NCBI RefSeq assembly: GCF_007115105.1
Contig: NZ_SULJ01000001.1
Coordinates: forward strand, 496,001-560,000
Reading direction: 5' to 3'
Source of the DNA: Clostridium sp. HBUAS56010
GTDB taxonomy: Bacteria; Bacillota; Clostridia; Lachnospirales; Lachnospiraceae
Length of the DNA stretch: 64,000 nt
The notes below the pieces were generated by a model. That model had not been told where the DNA came from. It ran no database searches and worked only from the letters and a program-made list of their open reading frames with translations. Of this stretch, positions 53,586 through 63,014 are shown in pieces. Within the stretch, counting starts at the first letter, position 1. Each line of letters opens with the position of its first letter. Made by a program: the position numbers and the translations under genes.

Positions 53586-55091
53586 TTATTTTTTCTTTTT
53601 CACTCTGGCACCTGGTGAAATTGCATTTGCAGGGCATACCAAAGCACAAAGATGACAGCCCACACACTTTTTCCCATCCATCACAGGCTGCCCGGTTTTC
53701 TCATCCTGCCTTAATGCCTGATGCCCGCCATCATAGCAGGACAGATAACATCTTCCGCATCCAATACATTTTTTACGGTCGAATTTAGGATAACATATGG
53801 AATCCCGGTCCAGTTCATCGGTTGGTATGGTGTGGACAAGAGATTTTCCTACAATCTCGCTGATACTTTTATAACCATGGGAACTTAAATAATGTTTCAT
53901 CCCTTCAATCATGTCCTCAATAATGCGGTATCCATATTGCATGACTGATGTGGTCACCTGAATGTTCTCACAGCCAAGAGCCATAAATTCAAAGGCATCC
54001 CTCCAGGTTTCAATTCCTCCCATTCCGCTGATGGGAATGCTGGTAAGCCCTTTGTGGGTCTTCATGGAATGAATGAAACGGAGCGCAATGGGTTTAACGG
54101 CTTTTCCTGAATATCCGCCCACGCTGGTTTTTCCTGCTACAAAAGGTCCCGATACAAAAGTATCTGTATCAACATTCATAATGCTTTTAATAGTGTTGAT
54201 GGCAGCAATTCCATCCGCTCCTGCTTCTACTGCGGCGAGTGCAGGAATCTCCATATTACCAATATTCGGCGTCATCTTTGCCAGAACCGGCAGATGAGTT
54301 CCTCTTTTCACAGCCCTGGTATAAGCAGCCACCAGTTCCGGATTCTGTCCCACATCGGATCCCAGCCCGTCTGCTGCCATGTGAGGGCAGGAGAAATTAC
54401 ATTCGATCATATCCGCTCCAGCTTCCGTAACAGCTTTTGCAAGATAAGTCCACTCTTCTTCGGTCTGCCCCATGATGGACGCAACAAAGATTTTGGTTTT
54501 ATAGTCTCTTTTCAAATCCCGGATAAAGGAAAGGTTCTCTTCTAATGTGTGATCGGAAATCTGTTCTATATTTTTAAATCCCACAAAAGGAACGGCTTCT
54601 TTCTTCATTGCGTCAAATCTAGGTGAGACTTCATTCGGCACAAAGACTCCGATGGTTTTAAATGCCACACCAGCCCATCCCATATCAAATGCTTTCGCCA
54701 CCATCTCATAATTACTTCCTACCACAGAAGAGGACAAAAAGAATGGATTTTCACAAGGTATTCCGCAGAAATCAATGGAAAGATCCACCTCAGCCAGATC
54801 TTCTTTTTCATAGGAAGCAATCTTTTCAAATATTCCTTTCACCGGCACCGGATTGCTGATCTTTCCTTTCAGACAGGCAGACATACAAGGCGTATCTTCA
54901 CATGTTTGGCACGGGAGTTCTTCCGGCTGGCGGTTTGCCGCTCCTGTTTTATTCTCAAACCGGTAGGAACGAATGATTTTATCCACTTCCAGTTCATATG
55001 GGCATGCCTTCCTGCAAGGTGCCTCATTGCATAAAAGGCACCCTCCAGTCTCCTCTAATAAGGAAGTTTCTTTATATAATAACTGATTCAT
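53586..55091 (-). CDS. preA: Dihydropyrimidine dehydrogenase, PreA type with N-terminal Fe-S segment
   Basis: 501 residues. Residues 18-31 ([14 protein letters not shown]) and about 60-72 ([13 protein letters not shown]) are two four-cysteine motifs like those at the N-terminus of PreT/DPYD. Then follows the FMN dehydrogenase core ([57 protein letters not shown]). At the C-terminus are two ferredoxin motifs ([23 protein letters not shown]). The FAD/NADPH domains of PreT are absent, and no PreT gene is in the operon. It reduces uracil or thymine. Where mammalian DPYD has its catalytic Cys, the loop reads GSDVGQ; I recall the same in E. coli PreA. Confidence 0.9.
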   Translation of the reverse strand: MNQLLYKETSLLEETGGCLLCNEAPCRKACPYELEVDKIIRSYRFENKTGAANRQPEELPCQTCEDTPCMSACLKGKISNPVPVKGIFEKIASYEKEDLAEVDLSIDFCGIPCENPFFLSSSVVGSNYEMVAKAFDMGWAGVAFKTIGVFVPNEVSPRFDAMKKEAVPFVGFKNIEQISDHTLEENLSFIRDLKRDYKTKIFVASIMGQTEEEWTYLAKAVTEAGADMIECNFSCPHMAADGLGSDVGQNPELVAAYTRAVKRGTHLPVLAKMTPNIGNMEIPALAAVEAGADGIAAINTIKSIMNVDTDTFVSGPFVAGKTSVGGYSGKAVKPIALRFIHSMKTHKGLTSIPISGMGGIETWRDAFEFMALGCENIQVTTSVMQYGYRIIEDMIEGMKHYLSSHGYKSISEIVGKSLVHTIPTDELDRDSICYPKFDRKKCIGCGRCYLSCYDGGHQALRQDEKTGQPVMDGKKCVGCHLCALVCPANAISPGARVKKKK

Positions 55092-55107
55092 ATGATCACT
55101 CCAGACT

Positions 55108-56475
55108 CTATTTTTGCGGTTTTCGTTTTACATAGGTTCCAAATCCCGGAGTTCCTACAAATTCCCCATTGTCATATACCAGATGTCCTCTTACATACGT
55201 CTGCACCGGATATCCGTGTACCTTGATTCCTTCCCATATGGTGTGGTCGCAGTCTGAGTGCATGTTATCTGCGGAAATGGTCACATCCTTATCCGGGTCA
55301 TAAATAACAATATCTGCATCCTTTCCAACGGTCAAAGAACCCTTTTCGCTGCATCCAAAGATCTTTGCGGGATTGGCGGCACAAAGTTCAACAGCCCGGT
55401 TAAAGCTGATTTTGCCTTCATTGGCTTTGGACAGCATATATGGATATAAATTCTCGATTCCTGCACAGCCGTTTGGAATCTTTGTAAAATCATCTTTTCC
55501 CCAATCTTTTTCATAACTCTGGAATGGGCAGTGATCGGTTGCTACTGTATCAATGCTCCCATCCATAATTGCTTTCCAAAGAGCGTCCTGGCTTTCCTGC
55601 GCCTTAATCGGAGGAGAACATACGAAATTGCGTCCGTCTTCTCTTTTATAGACATCACTGGTGAACTCCAGATACTGAGGGCAGGTTTCAATATAGATCG
55701 GATGCCCTTCCCGCTTTGCAGCAACGGCTGCCTCTAAACCTTCTTTATTTGCCATATGGACGATGTAGAGAGGTGCTTCCACAGACTTTGCCCAATGTAC
55801 GGCACGTTTATCTGCCTCTGCTTCCACATACTCTGGTCTGCTTAAATAGTGATACCAGGCAGAGGTTTTGCCTTCTGCAAGAAACTGCTCAATGTTTAAA
55901 TCAATCACATCGGGGTTTTCCGCATGAATGTTGGTAATGGCTCCTGTTTCCTTTGCTTTTCTTAATATACGGACCAGGGTTCCGTCATCGACCATCATGC
56001 CTTCTTTTTTGTATACAAGGAAACATTTAAAACTGGTGATTCCGTAATCCACAGCCGCTTCAAACTCATCTAAAATAGTTCCTCCATTCAGATCGGTAAT
56101 ACAGCAGTGAAACGCATAATCCACACACGCCTCGGGATCGCATATGTTTTTTCGTTCCTCAACCGTTTCCACAAGCCCTTTTCCTTTTCTCTGGATGGGA
56201 TAATCAAAAACTGTGGTTACTCCGCCGCATGCCGCTGCCCTGGTTCCGGATAAATAACCGTCTGAGGAAACTGTTCCGCCAAAAGGCATTGCCAGATGGG
56301 TATGAACATCAATGGCTCCAGGTAAAACCATTTTCCCGGATGCATCTATTACTCGTTCTGCTTCTATTGTCAGATTAGTTCCAATACATTGAATTTTTCC
56401 GTCTTTTACTGCAATATCACCTGTAAATGTCTCTTCCGGTGTTACAATTGTTCCATTCTTAATCAGTAAATCCAT
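55108..56475 (-). CDS. hydA: Dihydropyrimidinase (D-hydantoinase family)
   Basis: 455 residues, an amidohydrolase. Metal ligands are His-x-His in [12 protein letters not shown], the carboxylated lysine in [11 protein letters not shown], histidines in [10 protein letters not shown] and [11 protein letters not shown], and the catalytic Asp in [12 protein letters not shown]. It opens dihydrouracil or dihydrothymine to the N-carbamoyl amino acid. It lies between the ABC binding protein and preA with gaps of 16-24 bp, one transcript. Confidence 0.93.
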   Translation of the reverse strand: MDLLIKNGTIVTPEETFTGDIAVKDGKIQCIGTNLTIEAERVIDASGKMVLPGAIDVHTHLAMPFGGTVSSDGYLSGTRAAACGGVTTVFDYPIQRKGKGLVETVEERKNICDPEACVDYAFHCCITDLNGGTILDEFEAAVDYGITSFKCFLVYKKEGMMVDDGTLVRILRKAKETGAITNIHAENPDVIDLNIEQFLAEGKTSAWYHYLSRPEYVEAEADKRAVHWAKSVEAPLYIVHMANKEGLEAAVAAKREGHPIYIETCPQYLEFTSDVYKREDGRNFVCSPPIKAQESQDALWKAIMDGSIDTVATDHCPFQSYEKDWGKDDFTKIPNGCAGIENLYPYMLSKANEGKISFNRAVELCAANPAKIFGCSEKGSLTVGKDADIVIYDPDKDVTISADNMHSDCDHTIWEGIKVHGYPVQTYVRGHLVYDNGEFVGTPGFGTYVKRKPQK

Positions 56476-56498
56476 TCTTTTTCCTCCTTGACGTTCTG

Positions 56499-57668
56499 TT
56501 ATTGATTTACTTTATATACAAGGACTAATCCAGATCTCTGATATACCTGGGCTACTGCAATCAAATCCATTCCTCCGGCATTGGCTGCAATCAGGTTGGC
56601 ATCCCAGGTTACTCCAAAATCAACCTGACCAGAATTAACTGCAGTTGTTTCTCCAATGTCTCCGCCGCCTGGTGTAATGGTTACATTTAATCCGGCATCT
56701 TTATAATATCCTTTGGCTTCTGCCACATAATATCCCATAAACTGTGCCTGAGGCAGCCATTTTAACTGAATGGATATATCTGTTTTTTCCGGTGCTCCCA
56801 GTTCTTCCCCGCTCATGGCAGCTTTCCAATAGGAGGTATCCCTGAAATCATCCAAAGTTAAGGTCTGTAACTTCTGTGCTGCTGCACTGTCATCTAATTT
56901 GATGTACTGTTTTGCCAGATCAAGGGTCTGCTGGAATGCTTCTTCATCCATGTTGCCAAGGTCTGTTACTTTGTTTCCTTTTGTATCCGTTTCCACCAGC
57001 TTTACAACTTCTTCTGCCATATAAGCCTGATGGTCACTGGATACTGAAGAACCTGCATGAAATACGATCTCTGCCGCTTCTTCCGGATTGGCACAGGCAT
57101 ATTCCCAACCCTTCATGGAAGCACGGACAAAGGCTTTTACGGTGTTTGGATTTGCCTCTGCAAATTCTCTTGTGGTAAAGATGTTATCTTCCAGCATGGC
57201 TACGCCTTCATCATTCATATCAATGGTCTTGACCGAATCTCCGTAAGCATATCCGCCTTTGTAAGTATTTTTTACAAGGCCCAGCTCATTAAAAGTCATT
57301 GCAGAAGCCAGCAAGATGGAGTCATCATCAAAACCGTCCATATCAAATGCCTGACTTAAAAATGATGTATCCTGCCCATATTTGGTCAAAAGAGCCTGAA
57401 CTTCATATTCATTTCCAAGTCCCCAGTTTCCTATCTTTCCTTTGCTTGCAGCATCGGCAATCACTTCCTGTGCTGTGGCATCTGCCAGATAATATTCTCC
57501 GCCTGTTTCTGTTTTTGGTGCGGCGGCTTCTTTTGATGTTGTGCTTTCTGCTGCCGAAGTTTCCTGAACGGTTTCACTTTCTTTGTTTCCTGCACAACCC
57601 GTTACTGCTGCAGTGGTAAGGGCAAGAGTTACTGCCATTGCGGTTAAAGTTTTTGTCTGTTTTTTCAT
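56499..57668 (-). CDS. ABC transporter binding lipoprotein, NMT1/THI5-like, circularly permuted
   Basis: 389 residues. Lipoprotein signal with lipobox VTGC (Cys25) and a Ser/Thr/Glu-rich linker to about residue 56. From about 77 the sequence matches the second and third segments of NMT1/THI5-like proteins (GKIGNWGLGNEYEVQALLTKYG, SAMTFNELGLV, NPEEAAEIV). Only at residues 297-389 does the canonical N-terminal segment appear (ISIQLKWLPQAQFMGYYVAEAKGYYKD to QRSGLVLVY). Ordinary family members have the reverse order. The break is at the usual hinge (between RSGLVLVYK and GKIGNWG). It presumably captures a pyrimidine or its catabolite for the following permeases. Confidence 0.85.
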   Translation of the reverse strand: MKKQTKTLTAMAVTLALTTAAVTGCAGNKESETVQETSAAESTTSKEAAAPKTETGGEYYLADATAQEVIADAASKGKIGNWGLGNEYEVQALLTKYGQDTSFLSQAFDMDGFDDDSILLASAMTFNELGLVKNTYKGGYAYGDSVKTIDMNDEGVAMLEDNIFTTREFAEANPNTVKAFVRASMKGWEYACANPEEAAEIVFHAGSSVSSDHQAYMAEEVVKLVETDTKGNKVTDLGNMDEEAFQQTLDLAKQYIKLDDSAAAQKLQTLTLDDFRDTSYWKAAMSGEELGAPEKTDISIQLKWLPQAQFMGYYVAEAKGYYKDAGLNVTITPGGGDIGETTAVNSGQVDFGVTWDANLIAANAGGMDLIAVAQVYQRSGLVLVYKVNQ

Positions 57669-57696
57669 AAATGATTCCTCCTCATATTGGTTGTGA

Positions 57697-58506
57697 CTAT
57701 TTTCTTCCTTTCAGCAAAGCACTTTCTGCTGCAAGCAATATTCCATACAAAATGATTCCCATGGCACATGCCACCACAATGTAGGCCCAGGCTGTTGCAT
57801 ATTGGGCAAGCACAATGTTTTCACGGATCTGTCTGCCTACTCCAATGATAAATTCAGCAAAATATTCGCTGACTAAAGCACTGATGATGCTGGCTGGTAC
57901 ACTGACTCTCAAAGCTACAAATATATAGGGAACACTGTTTGGAATCCTCAATTTTAAAAACACCGTTGTTTTCCCTGCCGCATAACTCTTCATCAAATCC
58001 AGGGAAAATGGTTTTAATTCATTCAGCCCTCTGTATGCGTTGATGCACATGGCTGCGGTACAGGTGATGGTAACTACAATCATTTTTGCTAACATACTTC
58101 TTATGTTGGCATCTTTGCTGAAATCCTTTGTTAAATTGTTTAAAATCGGAGCAATTGCAATGATGGGAACTGCACTGACTGCAGAAGCAATGCTAAGACC
58201 TCCTGCTCCCCATTTTGGAAAAAATGTTGCAATAGCACCCAACAGATATCCAAAAACAGAACCAAATAATAATCCTCCCATGGCTACAATCATGGTTGCC
58301 TGCACATTCTTCCAGACAGCCGGACCATTATCCATAACAATCCGAAGGATTCTGCCAGGTAAAGGAAGGGTAAATGTGTCTGCTCCGATTATTTTGTGTA
58401 AAATCTGTGTCTGCCAGAAAATCAGCAAAAGGATACCGAACAGCACAGGATAGAGCACTGTTTTTGCAGACTGTTTATCCCATTTAAAATGTCTTTTTCT
58501 CTTCAT
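57697..58506 (-). CDS. ABC transporter permease (second, TauC/SsuC-like)
   Basis: 269 residues with about six membrane helices. The EAA-type loop is seen as KSYAAGKTTVFLKLRIPNSVPYIFVALRVSVPASIISALVSEYF. Such permeases pair with NMT1/THI5-like binding proteins for pyrimidine-related and sulfonate compounds. It is 28 bp upstream of the binding protein and 11 bp downstream of the first permease. Two unlike permeases suggest a heterodimer. Confidence 0.92.
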   Translation of the reverse strand: MKRKRHFKWDKQSAKTVLYPVLFGILLLIFWQTQILHKIIGADTFTLPLPGRILRIVMDNGPAVWKNVQATMIVAMGGLLFGSVFGYLLGAIATFFPKWGAGGLSIASAVSAVPIIAIAPILNNLTKDFSKDANIRSMLAKMIVVTITCTAAMCINAYRGLNELKPFSLDLMKSYAAGKTTVFLKLRIPNSVPYIFVALRVSVPASIISALVSEYFAEFIIGVGRQIRENIVLAQYATAWAYIVVACAMGIILYGILLAAESALLKGRK

Positions 58507-58517
58507 GTCCTCTCCTT

Positions 58518-59333
58518 CTACTTTTTCTTCTTTTTCTTATAGGGGGATATGGTCTGTTCCAATAACACCATAACGTAAAAACTTGCAATTCCTATTACTG
58601 CACTTAAAAATACAATCTGCCAGAATATATAAATAGTTGTGGCGTGTTTTAAAGACTGGGACAGTGCAGTTCCAAGTCCAGCTCCGCCCTGAAGGGTATC
58701 CACAAGAATGGCGGCTGTAATTGCCATTGGTGCAGAGATCTTCAATCCGGTAAAGAAATAAGGCAGGGAAGACGGAATTAACAACTTCCGGTATATCTCA
58801 TATCTGCTTGCTGCAAGGGAATACATCAGTTCATGTTTTTCCTTTGCAACGGACTGAAATCCGGCTAAGGTATTGGTTGCCACCGGATAAAAAGTTAAGA
58901 TGGCGGCAATGATGATCCTGCTTTTGTCAATATCTTTGGTGATGGCAAGAACAATTGGTGCCATACCAAGAATGGGAATCATCTGGATCATCATCAGATA
59001 AGGAAATAAAATCTTTTCAAGCGGTAAGAATAAACTCATGAGAAGGGCAAGTAAAAATCCTGCTCCTGCTCCTATGACAAAACCAGTTCCTGCCCTTAAA
59101 AGCGTGATTCCTGCATTGCTTAACACCATCTGAAAGGCAGTCTGGGTTCCATTTACCTTCTGTGTATCAAAGACCGAATCCAGAATCTGATACAGGTGGG
59201 GGAGCACATTCTCAGGAGTTCGTTTGGTTCCCTCTATTACGGCTGCGCCTATTTCCCATACAACAATAAGTCCAATCACCCAAACAAGGGTTACCATGTA
59301 TCTGGAGGACAGTATCTTTTTCATCTGAGTCAT
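58518..59333 (-). CDS. ABC transporter permease (first, TauC/SsuC-like)
   Basis: 271 residues with about six membrane helices and the EAA loop SLAASRYEIYRKLLIPSSLPYFFTGLKISAPMAITAAILVD. The conserved IPILGMAPIVLAI segment precedes it. It starts directly after the ATPase stop. The neighbouring permease at 57697 is related but clearly different, so the channel is probably heterodimeric. Confidence 0.92.
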   Translation of the reverse strand: MTQMKKILSSRYMVTLVWVIGLIVVWEIGAAVIEGTKRTPENVLPHLYQILDSVFDTQKVNGTQTAFQMVLSNAGITLLRAGTGFVIGAGAGFLLALLMSLFLPLEKILFPYLMMIQMIPILGMAPIVLAITKDIDKSRIIIAAILTFYPVATNTLAGFQSVAKEKHELMYSLAASRYEIYRKLLIPSSLPYFFTGLKISAPMAITAAILVDTLQGGAGLGTALSQSLKHATTIYIFWQIVFLSAVIGIASFYVMVLLEQTISPYKKKKKK

Positions 59334-59335
59334 AC

Positions 59336-60163
59336 TTATACCCCCTCAAAGCTGTTTCGAACCTTAGATACGAGAGCATTAAATTCCGGAGTTTCCTTCA
59401 TTTCAACAGGTCTTGGTCTTGGAAGGTCAATATCCACAACTGCCGATACACGGCCAGGGTGCGGGGAAAGGACCACCACACGGTCTGAGAGATAAACCGC
59501 TTCCTGAATATTGTGGGTTACAAATAAAATGGTCTTATTGGTCTTCTGCCAGATCCGGAGTAAATCTTCGTGAAGCTTTTCTTTTGTAAATTCATCCAGC
59601 GCGGAAAATGGTTCATCCATTAACAGAATCTCAGGACGAATTGCAAGAGCCCTTGCAATGTTGACTCTCTGCTGCATTCCACCGCTTAATTCGTGAGGGT
59701 ACTTTTCTCCAAATTCCATAAGCCCTACCAGTTCAAGCATCTTCGTAACTCTTTTTGTTCTGTCTTTTTTTGGCATGCCCAGAAGCTCCATAGGCATACA
59801 CACATTTCTGCGGACCGTTCTCCACTCATACAGAACCGGTGACTGGAACACAATTCCGTACTTTTTTTGCAGGCGGATCTCCCTGGGCGTCAAACCACGA
59901 ACTGAAATGGTTCCAGATGTCTTTTCCTGTAAATCGGCAATGGTTCTAAGCAGGGTGGTCTTTCCACAGCCTGATGGTCCAAGAAGGGAAATAAATTCTC
60001 CCTGTTTGATCTCCAGATTCACATTGCTTAAAGCCACAATCGGTTCTCCCCCGTCTTTATCCGGGAATTTTACACTCAGATTTTCTATCTTAATCTCTGT
60101 TTCCCTTGGAAGAGAGGCATCTCTTTCTTTAAATTCTTCATCCATGATTTCTGCATTCATCAT
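59336..60163 (-). CDS. ABC transporter ATPase (TauB/SsuB-like)
   Basis: About 275 residues from the ATG at 60163 with AGGAGG 6 bp upstream. Walker A GPSGCGKTT, Q-loop YGIVFQSPVLYEW, signature LSGGMQQRVNIARAL, Walker B LLMDEPFSALD and H-loop FVTHNIQEAVYLSDR. The C-terminal end is short. It energises the importer encoded by the next three genes. Confidence 0.94.
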   Translation of the reverse strand: MMNAEIMDEEFKERDASLPRETEIKIENLSVKFPDKDGGEPIVALSNVNLEIKQGEFISLLGPSGCGKTTLLRTIADLQEKTSGTISVRGLTPREIRLQKKYGIVFQSPVLYEWRTVRRNVCMPMELLGMPKKDRTKRVTKMLELVGLMEFGEKYPHELSGGMQQRVNIARALAIRPEILLMDEPFSALDEFTKEKLHEDLLRIWQKTNKTILFVTHNIQEAVYLSDRVVVLSPHPGRVSAVVDIDLPRPRPVEMKETPEFNALVSKVRNSFEGV

Positions 60164-60257
60164 TTTAATCCTCCTGTTATGCAAACAAGGACGTAAAGCT
60201 TTTGCCTTACGCCCTTGTAAGTTTTGAAATATTTGTAGGAAGTCTTATGATCTAAAT

Positions 60258-61409
60258 CTAAAACAAACTACCGTATATGGTTAATATATCTTCTTTTGAT
60301 ATCTCTTTTCTGGAATTAGAAGGACTTCCGCTTGCCATTGCGTCCTCTGCCATCTTTTCTGCAACAGCTAAAAATTCTTCTTTTTTAATTCCATATTCAT
60401 AAAGCGTTGGGATCCCGCACCGGTTGCAAAGCTGATCCAATGCCTGTAAAAAAGCTTCACTGGCTTCCTTTTCTCCCATGCTCTTGTCACACACACCAAT
60501 CGCCTTTGCCATCTCTGAAAACCGGTCATAACAGCCATCGGTCACATAAGATAAGCATTTGGTAATGAGCATGGCGTTTGATATTCCATGGGGAACATGG
60601 AATAATGCACCAATTGGACGGCTCATTCCGTGAACCAGGGTTACAGACGCATTGTTAATACACACGCCGGCTTCAAAGGCGGCTATTGACATCTCTTCCC
60701 TCGCCTTTGAATCACTTCCTTGCTCATAAGCCAGAGGCAAATACTGAAAAATACGTTTCATTGCAGATAAGGCAAAGAGATCGGTCAAAGGATTTGCCTT
60801 TTTGGAGATGTATGACTCCACCGCATGGGTCAGCGCATCCATACCTGTTGCTGCGGTAATGCTCTTTGGAGCCGTCCGCGTAAATTCCGGATCAATGATT
60901 GCCACCTGGGGAAGCAGATCTTCTCCCTTTAAAAGCATTTTTATCCCTTTTTCCTTATCCGTAATAATCGTGAATTTCGTTGTCTCGGAACCAGTTCCTG
61001 CTGTGGTTGGGATCAGAACCAGAGGAGGAAATTCCCCGGTGATTTCTTTTCCCATATAATCTGCGATGGAACCCTCTAGTACTGCCATGGCCGCAATTGC
61101 CTTGGCACTATCCAAAGGACTTCCTCCGCCGATTCCAATCAAGAAATCACATCCGGACTCCTGATATTCCTTTACTCCTGCAAGTATCATCTCATCCGTA
61201 GGTTCACCAGTAATATCATTAAATATCTTATATTCCACGTTCCACTGGTCCAGATAATTGGTGAGGATTGATACGGTTCCCATCTTTGTAACTATTTTTC
61301 CTGTTACAATAAACGCTTTCTTTCCCAGTTTTTTTATTGCTTCTTCACTGCTCTTTAGCGCATTGTCACCAAGAATGGTTCTTCCTGGTAGTGTAAATTG
61401 AGCTGCCAT
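60258..61409 (-). CDS. Iron-containing alcohol dehydrogenase, probable malonate semialdehyde reductase
   Basis: 383 residues, type III dehydrogenase. The NAD(P) motif is GIGGGSPLDSAKAI. Metal ligands lie in ATGMDALTHAVESYIS (Asp, His) and LVHGMSRPIGALFHVPHGISNAML (two His). In this operon it probably reduces malonate semialdehyde, formed from beta-alanine by the aminotransferase, to 3-hydroxypropionate. The substrate is inferred from context only. It begins 18 bp after the aminotransferase gene. Confidence 0.88.
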   Translation of the reverse strand: MAAQFTLPGRTILGDNALKSSEEAIKKLGKKAFIVTGKIVTKMGTVSILTNYLDQWNVEYKIFNDITGEPTDEMILAGVKEYQESGCDFLIGIGGGSPLDSAKAIAAMAVLEGSIADYMGKEITGEFPPLVLIPTTAGTGSETTKFTIITDKEKGIKMLLKGEDLLPQVAIIDPEFTRTAPKSITAATGMDALTHAVESYISKKANPLTDLFALSAMKRIFQYLPLAYEQGSDSKAREEMSIAAFEAGVCINNASVTLVHGMSRPIGALFHVPHGISNAMLITKCLSYVTDGCYDRFSEMAKAIGVCDKSMGEKEASEAFLQALDQLCNRCGIPTLYEYGIKKEEFLAVAEKMAEDAMASGSPSNSRKEISKEDILTIYGSLF

Positions 61410-61427
61410 CCTCCACCTCTTTCCGGA

Positions 61428-62753
61428 TTATAAAAATTCCTTATCTACGATTGCCAGTACCTCTTCCACTTTGACCAGTCCTTCTTCCAACTGCTCTTTT
61501 GTGATGATTAACGGGGGTGCAATCAAAATCATATTTTCGTGGGTATAAGTCATAAATTTCCGTTCTTTTAAAAGGCCAAGAATCTTTCCCATAATTCCTT
61601 CCGGATCCTTTCCGTAAGGTACCAGTGCCTCTTTTGTTTCCTTGCTCTTTACCAGCTCAATGGCAGAAAAGAGTCCAATATAACGAACATCTCCCACACA
61701 GGCATAGGTTTTTTTCATATCTTCCAGCCTTTTTCCAAGAATCTGTCCCACACGGTTTACATTTCCTAAAATATCCGCTTCTTCATAGTAGTCGATACAC
61801 GCAACACCTGCTGCGCAGGAAAGTGGGTGACCGCTGTATGTAAGTCCGCAGGATAATAAATTCTCATCAAAGTAGGAAGCAATTTCCTTGCTGACTGCCA
61901 CTCCTCCAAGAGGAACGTATCCACAAGTAACACCTTTTGCAAATGTCACAATGTCCGGCTTGATATCAAAGTGTTCAAAAGCAAACATCTTTCCTGTTCT
62001 GCACCAGCCGGTCATAACTTCGTCACAAATCATTAAAATACCATATTGATCGCAAAGTGCCCGGACACCTGGTAAATATCCTTTTGGAGGAATGATGATT
62101 CCGTTCGAACCTGTAATGGTTTCCAGAACAATCGCTGCAATGGTATTGCCGCCTTCATACTGAATCTGTTCCTCTAATTTTGCCAGATAGTAGGCAGTTG
62201 CCTGTTCCTCTGAGTCAAACTCAACAGCTTCCCGGTAAACATATGGATCAAAAAATTTAACAAATCCAGGAACTCCAGGTTCCAGAGTATATCTTCTCGG
62301 TTCACCAGTTAAATTACCTGCTCCAAATGATGATCCGTGATAACTTCTGTAACGGCTGAAAACTTTATTTTTTCCGGTAAACATTCTTGCAATCTTTACC
62401 GCATTTTCATTGGATTCCGCTCCTGCATTGGTAAAGAATACTTTTCCCATGTTATCCGGCATCAGCTCAATGATCTTTTTGGCAAGTTTCGCTCTGGATT
62501 CTGCCCCGTAAGACGGTCCTACAAAACAATACTGGTCAACCTGATCTTTAATTGCCTGCCCAATCGCCTTGTTTCCAAAACCCAGATTCATGTTCACAAG
62601 CTGGGAAGACATATCGCTGTAGCGGTTCCCTTCATAATCCCAGAAATAAATGCCATCTGCTTTTTCTACTGGAATTGGATTTAAATTCTTTTGTTTGCTC
62701 CAGGACTGCAAGTTATATTCTTTTAATGTACTTTTGATTTCTTCACCATTCAT
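61428..62753 (-). CDS. Class III aminotransferase, probable beta-alanine:2-oxo acid transaminase
   Basis: 441 residues. The PLP site is ICDEVMTGWCRTGKMFAFEHFDIKPDIVTFAKGVTCGYVPLGGVAVS (Asp and Lys). Also visible are FFTNAGAESNENAVKIAR and RYRSYHGSSFGAGNLTGEPRR. This subgroup transfers amino groups from omega-amino acids. It leads the operon. I choose the second ATG (62753), which is 8 bp from AGGAGG, instead of the first at 2 bp. It would convert beta-alanine to malonate semialdehyde. Confidence 0.88.
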   Translation of the reverse strand: MNGEEIKSTLKEYNLQSWSKQKNLNPIPVEKADGIYFWDYEGNRYSDMSSQLVNMNLGFGNKAIGQAIKDQVDQYCFVGPSYGAESRAKLAKKIIELMPDNMGKVFFTNAGAESNENAVKIARMFTGKNKVFSRYRSYHGSSFGAGNLTGEPRRYTLEPGVPGFVKFFDPYVYREAVEFDSEEQATAYYLAKLEEQIQYEGGNTIAAIVLETITGSNGIIIPPKGYLPGVRALCDQYGILMICDEVMTGWCRTGKMFAFEHFDIKPDIVTFAKGVTCGYVPLGGVAVSKEIASYFDENLLSCGLTYSGHPLSCAAGVACIDYYEEADILGNVNRVGQILGKRLEDMKKTYACVGDVRYIGLFSAIELVKSKETKEALVPYGKDPEGIMGKILGLLKERKFMTYTHENMILIAPPLIITKEQLEEGLVKVEEVLAIVDKEFL

Positions 62754-62769
62754 GATCATTTCCTCCTAC

Positions 62770-62811
62770 AAAAAAAGCAGCGGACCGATGGCTTTATAGC
62801 ATCGTCGCTGC
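62770..62811 (-). terminator. Terminator-like hairpin in the leader of the pyrimidine operon
   Basis: GCAGCG/CGCTGC outer stem with an inner CGATG/CATCG stem, followed by seven Ts and then at once by the AGGAGG ribosome site. It lies between the promoter and the first gene, so it may attenuate the operon. No clear antiterminator is seen. Confidence 0.65.
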
Positions 62812-62883
62812 ACTTGTTATTGATATGAGAAGTAAAATACGATTTGTTCCCGCTGTATTTCCTTCTGTCTTTGACATGGTAGT

Positions 62884-62913
62884 ATTATAATCACATCAAA
62901 CCAGGAAATGCAA
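62884..62913 (-). promoter_or_regulatory. Promoter of the pyrimidine operon
   Basis: -35 TTGCAT (62908-62913) and -10 TATAAT (62884-62889), 18-bp spacing. The leader to the first gene would be about 120 nt. Confidence 0.6.
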
Positions 62914-62934
62914 CCAGCAAGTGAACAAACATAA

Positions 62935-62950
62935 TTGTGCAATCGCACAA
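62935..62950. promoter_or_regulatory. Inverted repeat, probable PucR-type operator
   Basis: TTGTGC-AATC-GCACAA, perfect 6-bp arms, centred about 65 bp upstream of the predicted start site. This is a usual place for an activator. The nearby regulator gene is of the PucR family. Confidence 0.5.
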
Positions 62951-63014
62951 CCAATCGCCTTTTTCATGGAGTTGAGCGTTCCTGCAAATGGGATAATTTG
63001 GGCATAAACCCATA

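Noticed and set aside
54414-54470. Missing catalytic cysteine in PreA compared with mammalian DPYD
   Set aside because: The GSDVGQ form appears, as far as I recall, also in E. coli PreA, so it is probably normal for the bacterial enzyme.
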